Shown: positions 1 through 5,880, numbered from the stretch's first letter. The stretch: 6,242 nt of DNA from Pseudomonadota bacterium (GCA_021850555.1 JAJZLX010000741.1:1-6242); one strand, 5' to 3'. A program made the numbers and translations. Notes: generated by a model not told the origin, from the sequence alone.

Positions 1-198
1 CGCGCGGATACGCCGCATCTGCTCCTGCATGAGCTTCATCCGAGCTTCCATCGCAGCGAGGTGCTTTGCGGCCATCGGCGCCGATTGGCTTGCTTTAGCC
101 GGCGCCGATCGGGGTGAGGGGGCAGCGGCGTGCGCGGCCGCGATCGCAACCAGTGCCAGGGCAACGCCCGGCCATGCAATTGAGAGTCTGGATTTCAC
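1..198 (-). CDS. Small exported protein with Met-rich helix (5' part, cut by window edge)
   Basis: The reading frame runs leftward from GTG at 198-196 and stays open to position 1, giving 66 visible residues with the C-terminus missing. The N-terminus is a typical Sec signal peptide: a basic start (MKSR), a hydrophobic core at about residues 5-22, and an Ala-rich end (AHAAA) with likely cleavage near residues 24-26. A short Pro/Ser/Ala linker carrying SAP twice follows, then an amphipathic helix with Met at 50, 54, 57 and 61 and many basic residues. The start is supported by GAGGAG at 205-210, six bases from the GTG. Small exported Met-containing helical proteins are common beside copper and silver resistance genes, and the divergent ATPase at 1561-3852 fits that. 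Metal binding is an inference, and a Spy/CpxP-like chaperone or an unrelated periplasmic protein is equally possible. I do not recognise the family. Confidence 0.75.
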   Translation of the reverse strand, partial: MKSRLSIAWPGVALALVAIAAAHAAAPSPRSAPAKASQSAPMAAKHLAAMEARMKLMQEQMRRIRA

Positions 199-1002
199 GT
201 GAGTCTCCTCGCTTGAGTCATGGCTCGAGACCGTGGCCCGATCCAGGCCTGGTCCGCTCGATGAGCCGGTGCCAACCGCGCGGTCCCGGAAAGAACCTGG
301 GTGCAGGCTGCGATACTGCCCCAATCGGGCACCGAATTTCGCGGTCATGCCCAGCGCTTCCCGGTATGCACGCCCAGTGTAGATGAACATGATGACTGGA
401 AACAGTGTCACGGAAAAAACGGTCGATCCGTGTACGACGTCCTCCTCGAGCAGACCCGGGAAAATCCCAGTGAAGCGGAGCTGACGCACGAAACCCCAGA
501 GTCCCTCGGAACGTCCCCGGACGCCCCGCCACCCGCCTGGTGCACCGGTAGAGTGCTCGCCCTCCCTCGATGAGCAATTCGATGTCGGAACGAGCGCCGG
601 ATATCCGCTCGGCATCAGGGTCGTCACTTCGGTATCCGCAATACCGAGCGCATCGACCACAAGTTCGCGCTCAAGCCGCTACGGTCGAGATGCATGGAAC
701 GTACGAGACGCGAAATTGGTCGATCCGGGTGGCGTTGTTCCCATGCGCGACAGGTGTTCCTCAGCCGAGGCATCCCCTGATGAAGAACATTGCCGCAACG
801 CTCGACAGTGAAACAAGACCACTCATTGGATGATATCCATCCGTCTTGCCGCCACAAACCCGTATCTTCCAACGACGCATCCTATCCATTACGTAGAAGT
901 CCTCATGACCCGTGTCCCGGAATGTCATAGGGTTCGGTCATTGATCGATAGACTGTGGCCCGGTAAGGCCACCCAGATGTCGCACGAAGAGCGCGTGCCT
1001 GA
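199..1002. other. About 800 bp with no confident gene; possible decayed gene on the minus strand
   Basis: None of the ORFs here has a recognisable domain. On the minus strand, the frame of the GTG 198 gene stays open back to a TAG at 681-679. Part of its translation looks protein-like: about 423-240 carries a membrane-like stretch (VFSVTLFPVIMFIYTG) followed by RAYREALGM. Another minus-strand frame gives a plausible acidic helical stretch (SDIELLIEGG) around 590-560. Runs rich in Arg and Gly lie between these pieces, as in chance translation. A frame-broken ancestral gene is possible but not shown. On the plus strand, GTGGCC 955-960 and GGCCAC 967-972 form a 6-bp hairpin with a six-base loop. 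I could not defend any sigma-70 promoter. Confidence 0.3.
205..210 (-). promoter_or_regulatory. Ribosome binding site for the GTG start at 198
   Basis: GAGGAG on the minus strand lies six bases upstream of GTG 198. It decides the start: the frame is also open further upstream, but the signal peptide begins exactly at this GTG. Confidence 0.7.
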
Positions 1003-1407
1003 ATGGACAACAAGACTGGCACCCGACCCGCCACCGGCTTCGGCCGAACAGTTCCTGCGATGGGCATTGGCGACAACGGCGGGCCGTTGATCGAGAACAG
1101 CGAACTGCATCCTGACATCGACCGCGACACTATGTTGTGCCGCACGCGGCTCGCCTTCCTCCCGCGCATGCAGCGGCTCGAGGCAACGGCGAATGACGCT
1201 TGCGAGTCCTTCCCGTTGCAAGCATCGGCGGCAGCGCTGCAATCTTCCCCGCTGCCGGGCGCAGGTTTGCGGATGTCAGGAGCCGGGGTCGCGTACCGGA
1301 CGCGGATGGACAAGGGCTGCACGACGATGAGCGGGGAGCGTTTCGAGGAAGATCGCCCGACTGTTCGCTCCGTCTCGTGGACCTTGAGACCTCAGAGCGA
1401 CCCGTGA
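1003..1407 (+). CDS. Hypothetical protein, 134 codons, overlapping the upstream GTG of the ATPase gene
   Basis: This ATG-to-TGA frame of 134 codons matches no family I know. The first half looks most protein-like, with mostly G/C-ending codons and the phrase MGIGDNGGPLIE at about residues 20-31. Similar short I-G-x-N-G-G-P motifs occur in some small uncharacterised bacterial and phage proteins, but I cannot tie that to a function. The second half (after about residue 65) is Ser/Arg-rich and less convincing. The only upstream purine stretch, GAAGAG, lies about 11 bases before the ATG and is weak. ATG at 1060 is an alternative start. The stop TGA at 1405-1407 overlaps GTG 1404-1406, a GTGA arrangement typical of translationally coupled genes, and that GTG opens the frame holding the first half of the ATPase YHS domain. 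A chance ORF in GC-rich DNA remains possible. Confidence 0.3.
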   Translation: MDNKTGTRPATGFGRTVPAMGIGDNGGPLIENSELHPDIDRDTMLCRTRLAFLPRMQRLEATANDACESFPLQASAAALQSSPLPGAGLRMSGAGVAYRTRMDKGCTTMSGERFEEDRPTVRSVSWTLRPQSDP

Positions 1408-1578
1408 ATTCGAATCACACACACGGACGAGGCAAAAAGGCGCCTTCGACGGCAAGCCATACGGATTGCGGCAACCTCGTCGCGGGGCCACGTAAGCGCG
1501 ATACGACGGATCCGGTATGTCGGATGCGAGTCTCGCCGCGCTCCCGTCGCCACCGGGCGCATGGGCGGCAGTCCTATC
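1404..1578 (+). pseudogene. Out-of-frame N-terminus of the P-type ATPase (first half of a YHS domain)
   Basis: From GTG 1404 this frame encodes a His/Lys-containing leader (NSNHTHGRGKK) and then DPVCRMRVSP with Cys at residue 39, ending in GRQSY at 1575-1577. This is the first half of a YHS metal-binding domain, normally DPVCGM-x-V ... Y. The second half, FFGSSGCLEKF...PERY, continues in the frame of the 1561 ORF from 1579, so one extra base (the C at 1578) separates the halves. Joined, the protein would have about 815 residues, ordinary for YHS-plus-CPMHP-type ATPases. Two conserved positions also differ: CGM has become CRM, and the FCS cysteine has become Gly. Either the domain is decaying or the sequence carries errors here. 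The exact start is uncertain because no good Shine-Dalgarno site precedes GTG 1404. Confidence 0.6.
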
Positions 1579-3852
1579 TTCTTCGGCTCGAGCGGCTGTC
1601 TGGAGAAATTCCGCGCGACGCCCGAGCGGTATGTAACCGATCACCCCGAGCTGGGAGCCGAGTCCGTGCATGAGCCGAGGCCAGAGCACCGCGGCCCAGC
1701 AGCAGCGCGCGCGCGGATGCTCGAACCACCGTTCGGAACGATCTACACCTGTCCGATGCATCCCCAGATTCGTCGCAGCGAGCCGGGCAACTGCCCGATC
1801 TGCGGGATGACGCTGGAGCGAGTGCAGCCGGCAAGTGAGACGGGTCAAAGCCTTGAGCTGCGGGACATGACGCGGCGGTTCCGGATCGGTGCGGCACTCG
1901 CCGCTCCCGTGGTCTTCCTCGACATGGCCACCGGGATCCACGCGCTCGCGGCGCATCGGCTGATCACACCCGTTCTGTCTATGTGGATTCAGTTTGCGTT
2001 CGGGACCCCCGTCGTGATCTGGTCTGGATGGCCGCTGCTTCGGCGCGGGTGGGACTCCGTGCGCCGCCGCTCGCTCAACATGTTCAGCCTCATCGCTCTC
2101 GGGGTAAGCACCGCTTATCTCTACAGCCTGGTGGCATTGCTCGCACCGGGTCTTTTTCCGCGAGGGCTGCGCGGTGCCGGCGGTATCATTCCCGTGTACT
2201 TCGAAGCCGCCGCGGTCATCACCGTGCTCGTGCTCTTGGGACAGGTGCTCGAACTGCGCGCGCGCGAGGCTACCGGCGGCGCCATTCGCGCTCTGCTGAA
2301 TCTCGCGCCGAAATTCGCCCGCCGCATCCCTGATGCAGGCACCGATGAGGAGATTCCCCTCGAGGCGGTGCGCGTCGGCGATCGACTGCGGATACGACCC
2401 GGAGAAGCCGTTCCGGTGGACGGAGTGGTGCTCGAGGGCTCGAGCGCCGTTGATGAATCTATGGTCACCGGGGAGTCCATCCCAGTGGCCAAAGTCGCGG
2501 CGGCCAAAGTCATCGGCGGCACGATCAACACCAGCGGCGCGCTGATCATGCGCGCCGAGGGCGTTGGCTCGGACACGATGCTCGCTCGAATCGTGCAGAT
2601 GGTGGCCGAAGCGCAGCGCAGCCGTGCCCCCATCCAGCGACTCGCCGATCTGGCCTCCTCCTGGTTTGTGCCGGCCGTCATCGTGATTGCCCTGGTCGCA
2701 TTCGTCCTGTGGATGCTGCTTGGCCCGCCGCCTCAGATGGCCTACGCGCTGGTTGCGGCGGTGTCGGTGCTCATCATTGCATGCCCCTGCGCACTCGGGC
2801 TCGCCACTCCCATGTCCGTGATGGTCGGTATCGGCAAAGGCGCCACGGCGGGCGTGCTGATCAAGAACGCCGAAGCTCTCGAGCGATTCGAGAAGATCGA
2901 CACGCTCGTCATCGACAAGACCGGGACGTTGACCGAGGGCAAGCCGAGAGTGATCGCCGTCGTGCCGGAGGAAGGCTACCAGGAGGCCGCGGTGCTCAGC
3001 TACGCGGCGAGCCTCGAGCGCTCGAGCGAGCATCCCCTGGCCGCCGCCGTTGTCGCATCGGCGAACCAAAGCGGCCTTGCATTGCAAGGCGTGACCGGTT
3101 TTCGCTCGGAAACAGGCAAGGGGATCATCGGGACCGTAAACGGGCACGCCGTCGCCGTGGGTAACGCCGTGCTGCTCGAGTCTCGCGGAATTCCACACGC
3201 GGGTCTCGGAGCGCAGGCGGAACGTCTGCGAAGCGACGGGGCGACGGTCATGTTCGTGGCGATCGATGGGCGACCCGCGGGCGTCGTCGCCGTCGCCGAT
3301 CCGGTGAAGCCGAGCACGCCCGGTGCTCTCGAGGCGCTCAGGCACGAGGGCATCCGCATCGTGATGGTCACGGGAGATCATCGTGCCACGGCTGAAGCCG
3401 TCGCGCGCCGCCTCGGGATCAATGCCATCGAGGCGCAGGTGCTGCCGGAACACAAGCATGCCATCGTGCAGCGGCTGCGCGCCGAAGGACGAGCGGTCGC
3501 GATGGCGGGCGACGGCGTGAATGATGCGCCGGCCCTCGCCGCAGCCGAGGTTGGCATTGCAATGGGGACCGGAGCCGATGTGGCCATGCAGAGCGCCGGT
3601 GTAACCCTCGTCAAGGGCGACCTTGCGGGCATCGTGCGGGCTCGCGTGCTCAGCCGCGCCACCATGCGCAATATCCGCCAGAATCTCGTCCTCGCCTTCA
3701 TCTACAACGTGAGCGGCATCCCGATCGCCGCCGGCGCGCTGTATCCTGTTTTCGGCCTGCTCTTGAGTCCCATGATCGCCGCCGCCGCCATGAGTCTGAG
3801 CTCGGTTTCCGTCATCGGCAACGCGCTGCGGCTTCGATTCGTCCGCCTGTGA
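1561..3852 (+). CDS. copA: Copper/silver-exporting P1B-type ATPase (CopA/SilP-like)
   Basis: The enzyme uses ATP to pump monovalent copper (or silver) out of the cytosol across the inner membrane. The intact frame has 763 codons. The first residues (FFGSSGCLEKF) are the second half of a YHS domain. A heavy-metal-binding module follows, CPMHP at 64-68 and CPICGM at 78-83, instead of the usual CxxC HMA domain. Membrane helices lie near 109-130, 135-157, 173-195, 207-232, 366-390, 393-415, 705-725 and 730-755. The actuator motif TGES is at 303-306, the metal-site CPC at 408-410 in the sixth helix, the phosphorylated Asp in DKTGT at 452, the nucleotide-binding HP at 491-492, TGD at 604-606, and GDGVNDAP at 650-657. 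YN at 715-716 and M744-x-x-S-S-x-S-V in the last helices are the signature of the Cu(+)/Ag(+) group (P1B-1). The true N-terminus is uncertain: ATG 1561 and ATG 1717 both lack a good ribosome site, and homology points to GTG 1404 in another frame. No CueR-type operator was seen. Confidence 0.95.
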   Translation: MGGSPIFFGSSGCLEKFRATPERYVTDHPELGAESVHEPRPEHRGPAAARARMLEPPFGTIYTCPMHPQIRRSEPGNCPICGMTLERVQPASETGQSLELRDMTRRFRIGAALAAPVVFLDMATGIHALAAHRLITPVLSMWIQFAFGTPVVIWSGWPLLRRGWDSVRRRSLNMFSLIALGVSTAYLYSLVALLAPGLFPRGLRGAGGIIPVYFEAAAVITVLVLLGQVLELRAREATGGAIRALLNLAPKFARRIPDAGTDEEIPLEAVRVGDRLRIRPGEAVPVDGVVLEGSSAVDESMVTGESIPVAKVAAAKVIGGTINTSGALIMRAEGVGSDTMLARIVQMVAEAQRSRAPIQRLADLASSWFVPAVIVIALVAFVLWMLLGPPPQMAYALVAAVSVLIIACPCALGLATPMSVMVGIGKGATAGVLIKNAEALERFEKIDTLVIDKTGTLTEGKPRVIAVVPEEGYQEAAVLSYAASLERSSEHPLAAAVVASANQSGLALQGVTGFRSETGKGIIGTVNGHAVAVGNAVLLESRGIPHAGLGAQAERLRSDGATVMFVAIDGRPAGVVAVADPVKPSTPGALEALRHEGIRIVMVTGDHRATAEAVARRLGINAIEAQVLPEHKHAIVQRLRAEGRAVAMAGDGVNDAPALAAAEVGIAMGTGADVAMQSAGVTLVKGDLAGIVRARVLSRATMRNIRQNLVLAFIYNVSGIPIAAGALYPVFGLLLSPMIAAAAMSLSSVSVIGNALRLRFVRL

Positions 3853-4198
3853 CCCGGGCTCGATGACCTGCGAGTTCCTCGCCACAGGCCTGATCGTTTT
3901 GAATCAGCCAGGACCTCTGGCCTCGGCCATCGCAGTTATCGTACCGGAACGCTTGGCACAGAACTCAAAAGGACCCCAACAGACCGCATGCAACTTGGGG
4001 GTCTGCCGGCAATTGTTCGAGCCGCCGACTTCCCGCACGTGCAGAAACGAGCGCCGGTCGGACAGCAAACGGCCGGATTTGGAAGAGAACGCCGCGTTCC
4101 TGTTCTTCGTTCGCATCGAGCAACAGCCCCGCCGTCCGTTCCACAAGCATCCCTGCGCCGCGCGATGCCGGACACGGCTGAGTTTGCCCAGCCCGCAA
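3853..4198. other. Intergenic stretch between the ATPase and the Hsp20 pair
   Basis: The two flanking transcription units converge here. The ORFs in this stretch (for example plus 3863-4381 and minus 3904-4146) have no domains, no good ribosome sites and unlikely compositions. The only structure I can support is the inverted-repeat cluster at 3966-4005, listed separately. I see no strong terminator immediately after the ATPase stop at 3852. Confidence 0.5.
3966..4005 (-). terminator. Candidate terminator with two competing stems
   Basis: Read on the minus strand, GACCCCCAA (4003-3995) can pair with TTGGGGTC (3979-3972) with one bulged C. The right arm is followed by CTTTTG, a short T run. 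A second stem, CAGACC (4005-4000) with GGTCTG (3985-3980), shares bases with the first, so the two exclude each other. The T run is short and the loop is long (15 bases), so this is weak for an intrinsic terminator. It lies about 240 bp beyond the end of the Hsp20 genes and could be a second stop for their transcript. Confidence 0.35.
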
Positions 4199-4228
4199 GT
4201 CTCCGGGCCGATCGTTCGGCCCGGAGAC
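4199..4228. terminator. Perfect 13-bp inverted repeat just after the Hsp20 pair
   Basis: The left arm at 4199-4211 and right arm at 4216-4228 are exact reverse complements (GTCTCCGGGCCGA and its complement) around a four-base loop, TCGT. The hairpin starts 14 bp beyond the stop of the second Hsp20 gene, where a terminator is expected. Neither side has a real T tract, so it may act as a bidirectional stop or a 3'-end stabiliser rather than a textbook intrinsic terminator. Confidence 0.6.
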
Positions 4229-4242
4229 CTTCCGGATCGGTC

Positions 4243-4665
4243 TCAGCCAACCTTGACTTCGATTTTCTTCGGGCGAAGCTCCGCGCGCTTCGGAATGCGT
4301 ACCGTCAACACGCCGTGCTTCAGGTTCGCCTCGATCTTCTCGGTCTCGAGCTCACCGCTCAAGGCAAAGCTGCGGCGGTAGAGGCTCGAGCGGACATCCG
4401 CATAGAGCGCCTCCGCGTCCTTCGAGAGCTCGAGCTCGAGCTGGCCCTCCACGATGAGGGTGTTGCCATCGACGCGCACGTTGAGGCGGTCCTTGGATAC
4501 GCCTGGCATGTCCGCGCACAAGGTGATTCCGTCCTTGTCTTCCCAGACATCCACCGGTGGCCGGATGGGCCCCTCGGCGGTCCAGGTGCCTTGTGAGGTC
4601 AGACCAGCCCCCGCCTCTTTTGCGGCGCTCGAGCCGCGCCGGGTGACTTCGGTGTTCGTAGCCAT
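4243..4665 (-). CDS. Hsp20/alpha-crystallin small heat shock protein (second of a tandem pair)
   Basis: This 140-residue protein is an ATP-independent holdase chaperone that binds unfolding proteins in the cytosol until DnaK or ClpB-type machines refold them. The N-terminal arm (1-35) is Ser/Thr/Ala-rich and variable. The alpha-crystallin domain starts at PPVDVWED (36-43) and includes the segment ITLCADMPGV. It ends with the hallmark GVL at 118-120, followed by TVRIPK. The C-terminal tail carries IEV (135-137), the I-x-I/V motif that docks neighbouring subunits in the oligomer. The start is supported by GGAGG at 4674-4678, eight bases upstream. It follows the other Hsp20 gene by 21 bp on the same strand and is almost certainly co-transcribed with it. 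Length and layout are normal for bacterial Hsp20. The two paralogues differ clearly, so they are not a recent duplication. Confidence 0.95.
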   Translation of the reverse strand: MATNTEVTRRGSSAAKEAGAGLTSQGTWTAEGPIRPPVDVWEDKDGITLCADMPGVSKDRLNVRVDGNTLIVEGQLELELSKDAEALYADVRSSLYRRSFALSGELETEKIEANLKHGVLTVRIPKRAELRPKKIEVKVG

Positions 4666-4673
4666 ATGAGCGA

Positions 4674-4678
4674 CCTCC
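4674..4678 (-). promoter_or_regulatory. Ribosome binding site of the second Hsp20 gene
   Basis: GGAGG on the minus strand lies eight bases before ATG 4665, inside the 21-bp gap between the two Hsp20 genes. The second gene is therefore translated from its own site. Confidence 0.75.
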
Positions 4679-4686
4679 GCCTGAGT

Positions 4687-5124
4687 TCAATGGATCTGGA
4701 TTTGCCTCGGCCGCGCGGATTCGCGCCGCTCGATGCTGATCTGCACGATGCCATCGGCGTACTTCGCCTGCACTCGGTCCGGGTCCACGTCCTCGGGCAG
4801 GCTCATGACCCGCCGAAATTCCCCGCCGAAGCGTTCCTGGCGGTAATAGTCCACGTCTTCCTCGATTTTGATCTCCCGATTTCCCGAAACCGTGAGCAGA
4901 TTCTGTTGCAGGGAGATGTCGAGGCTCTTCGGATCAATGCCCGGGGCGAACAGATAGACGTCCACCCGTTCGGGCGTCTGGCCGATGTTGACCGCGGGGA
5001 AACTCCCACGGGGGAGCGAGCGGATGCCTAAAGGCGCGCTCCAGCTGCCGAAGAGCTCATCGACTTCCTGCTGCAATCGCCAAAGGTCGTCAAAGACCGA
5101 ACCTGGCATGGGGATACCGAACAT
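4687..5124 (-). CDS. Hsp20/alpha-crystallin small heat shock protein (first of a tandem pair)
   Basis: This is a 145-residue holdase chaperone. The N-terminal arm has the familiar FDDLWRLQQEVDELF helix (11-25), common in bacterial Hsp20s. The alpha-crystallin domain runs from about FPAVNI (42) to ISIERRE (about 135), with LFAPGIDPKSLDI and the segment YYRQERFGGEFRR (93-105), which contains the YRQER-x-x-GxFxR pattern of the dimerisation region. The usual A-x-x-x-x-G-V-L motif appears as YADGIVQI, with GIV at 125-127 in place of GVL. The C-terminal IQI (142-144) is a good I-x-I oligomerisation motif. The start at ATG 5124 is well supported by AGGAGGT at 5131-5137. It is the promoter-proximal gene of the pair, so it and 4243-4665 probably form an operon and may build mixed or separate oligomers. 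Confidence 0.96.
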   Translation of the reverse strand: MFGIPMPGSVFDDLWRLQQEVDELFGSWSAPLGIRSLPRGSFPAVNIGQTPERVDVYLFAPGIDPKSLDISLQQNLLTVSGNREIKIEEDVDYYRQERFGGEFRRVMSLPEDVDPDRVQAKYADGIVQISIERRESARPRQIQIH

Positions 5125-5130
5125 TTTCGC

Positions 5131-5137
5131 ACCTCCT
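5131..5137 (-). promoter_or_regulatory. Strong ribosome binding site of the first Hsp20 gene
   Basis: AGGAGGT on the minus strand sits six bases before ATG 5124 and nearly matches the anti-Shine-Dalgarno complement. It fixes the start of the gene. Confidence 0.85.
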
Positions 5138-5170
5138 ATCGGTTCGTTAAGCTGCTTGGGCAGGCCAAAA

Positions 5171-5198
5171 GTTCAGGGCAGGTGGGCGGAAATTCAAG
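5171..5198 (-). promoter_or_regulatory. Candidate sigma-32 (heat shock) promoter of the Hsp20 pair
   Basis: On the minus strand, CTTGAAT (5198-5192) matches the sigma-32 -35 element CTTGAAA at six of seven bases. After a 13-base spacer comes CCCTGAAC (5178-5171), a partial match to the -10 element CCCCATNT. Transcription would begin near 5165, leaving a leader of about 40 bases before ATG 5124. The position and gene type fit; the -10 match is only fair. Confidence 0.4.
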
Positions 5199-5230
5199 GC
5201 GCCGCGGTGCACTCTTTCCGCCAGCCCCCC

Positions 5231-5284
5231 GGGCACCCGTCCGTCCGCCCGCACGCAGCACGGGCAGGCGGCTGCCGGGTGCCC
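5231..5284. repeat. Long imperfect hairpin upstream of the Hsp20 promoter
   Basis: GGGCACCCG at 5231-5239 is an exact reverse complement of CGGGTGCCC at 5276-5284. Inside it CCGCC (5245-5249) can pair with GGCGG (5267-5271). The whole could fold as a 54-base stem-loop. It may be a repeat element, a terminator for transcripts arriving from the right, or chance in GC-rich DNA. Confidence 0.45.
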
Positions 5285-5538
5285 AGAGGCTGCACCCGTC
5301 CCTACGCGGCCACACCGCCAATCGTCCGTTCGTCCACCGGCCGACCCAGTCACCGGACCTGGGCGGCCAAGCAGTCCGTGCCACTGTGCAACGGCAGCGG
5401 GTCAGAGAAGGTACATCCGCAAGCCGACGCGGGCTGCGGCCGGATGGGGCGGGAATACCTCAGGGGCCTATAATTCACCCGGGCGACCAAGGCGCTCGTT
5501 GGGGCGGGCCGCGATCAATGCCCGGCTGAACTGAACGT

Positions 5539-5556
5539 GCCCCGGGGTAACGGGGC
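5539..5556. repeat. 6-bp GC hairpin
   Basis: GCCCCG (5539-5544) and CGGGGC (5551-5556) flank the six-base loop GGGTAA. No T tract follows on either strand, so a terminator role is not supported. Confidence 0.35.
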
Positions 5557-5701
5557 GGCCGCGGTATCGAAGCAGTGTCTCCATGATGCAGGACGCTCGC
5601 GGAGACGGCGTCGGAACACAAGTGCCCGCCTGCTCGCCCCCCCCATCGCGCGCCCGCGCAGATCAGCGCACGTTGCTCACGCTCATCGGAAAAACATCAC
5701 A

Positions 5702-5713
5702 ACTGCATGCAGT
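5702..5713. repeat. Perfect 12-bp palindrome ACTGCATGCAGT
   Basis: The sequence equals its own reverse complement over 12 bases, the form expected of a dimeric regulator's site. No promoter or gene start is evident next to it, so its role is unknown. Confidence 0.4.
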
Positions 5714-5737
5714 ACCGCTCACGCTCGCGGGCACACC

Positions 5738-5757
5738 GGACTGTTGCAAATCAGTCC
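5738..5757. repeat. Inverted repeat GGACTG / CAGTCC
   Basis: The six-base arms at 5738-5743 and 5752-5757 are exact reverse complements around the eight-base AT-richer centre TTGCAAAT. It lies 25 bp from the 12-bp palindrome and shares its ACTG/CAGT ends. Confidence 0.35.
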
Positions 5758-5880
5758 CGCCTCCGCAGCCGCTCGCTCGGGAACGCCGGATGCGGCCTGA
5801 TTGCCATATGCGGCAGCATTTCCGCCCCCGATTCGAGCCCGTCCGAGCTGCGCCGGAGTGCCTCTGTCCGTCCCTCGTCC

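Larger units (their letters stand above)
5199..5880. other. About 680 bp without a convincing gene, rich in inverted repeats
   Basis: ORFs here (such as plus 5182-5529 and plus 5583-6002) are Pro/Arg/Ser-rich, lack ribosome sites and show no family features. The stretch holds the inverted repeats listed separately, a run of eight C at 5637-5644, and imperfect GTCC-type repeats around 5236-5340 and 5867-5912. It separates the Hsp20 promoter from the 3' end of the MarR-type gene, both on the minus strand. Confidence 0.45.

Noticed and set aside
941..969. TTGATC with TAAGGC 17 bases downstream as a promoter for the 1003 ORF
   Set aside because: The -10 matches the consensus at only two of six positions and overlaps a small hairpin; too weak to list.
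1340..1403. Similarity of the stretch to the C-terminal tail of CueR-type MerR regulators (DRP...DC...DLE)
   Set aside because: It needs a frame change, covers only a few residues, and no MerR helix-turn-helix is present upstream.
1276..3885. An 869-codon open frame on the minus strand, opposite the ATPase gene
   Set aside because: It lies antisense to a gene with every catalytic motif. Its translation is rich in His, Asp, Gly and Arg with no domain, as expected from the complement of a GC-rich coding frame.
4005..4040. tRNA 3'-end-like sequence on the minus strand (GTCGGCGGCTCGAAC)
   Set aside because: The would-be T stem does not pair on its 3' side and no acceptor or anticodon arm is present.
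5145..5160. Sigma-54-like TGG...GC on the minus strand before the first Hsp20 gene
   Set aside because: The GG-GC spacing is nine bases instead of ten, and the flanking consensus is absent.
5125..5171. FourU-type RNA thermometer: CTTTT near 5171-5167 pairing with AGGAG of the Hsp20 ribosome site
   Set aside because: The helix would be only about six pairs, several of them G-U. If the sigma-32-like promoter is right, transcription starts after the CTTTT.
5469..5474. TATAAT on the plus strand as a promoter -10
   Set aside because: No -35 element at 16-18 bases, no extended -10, and no credible plus-strand gene downstream.
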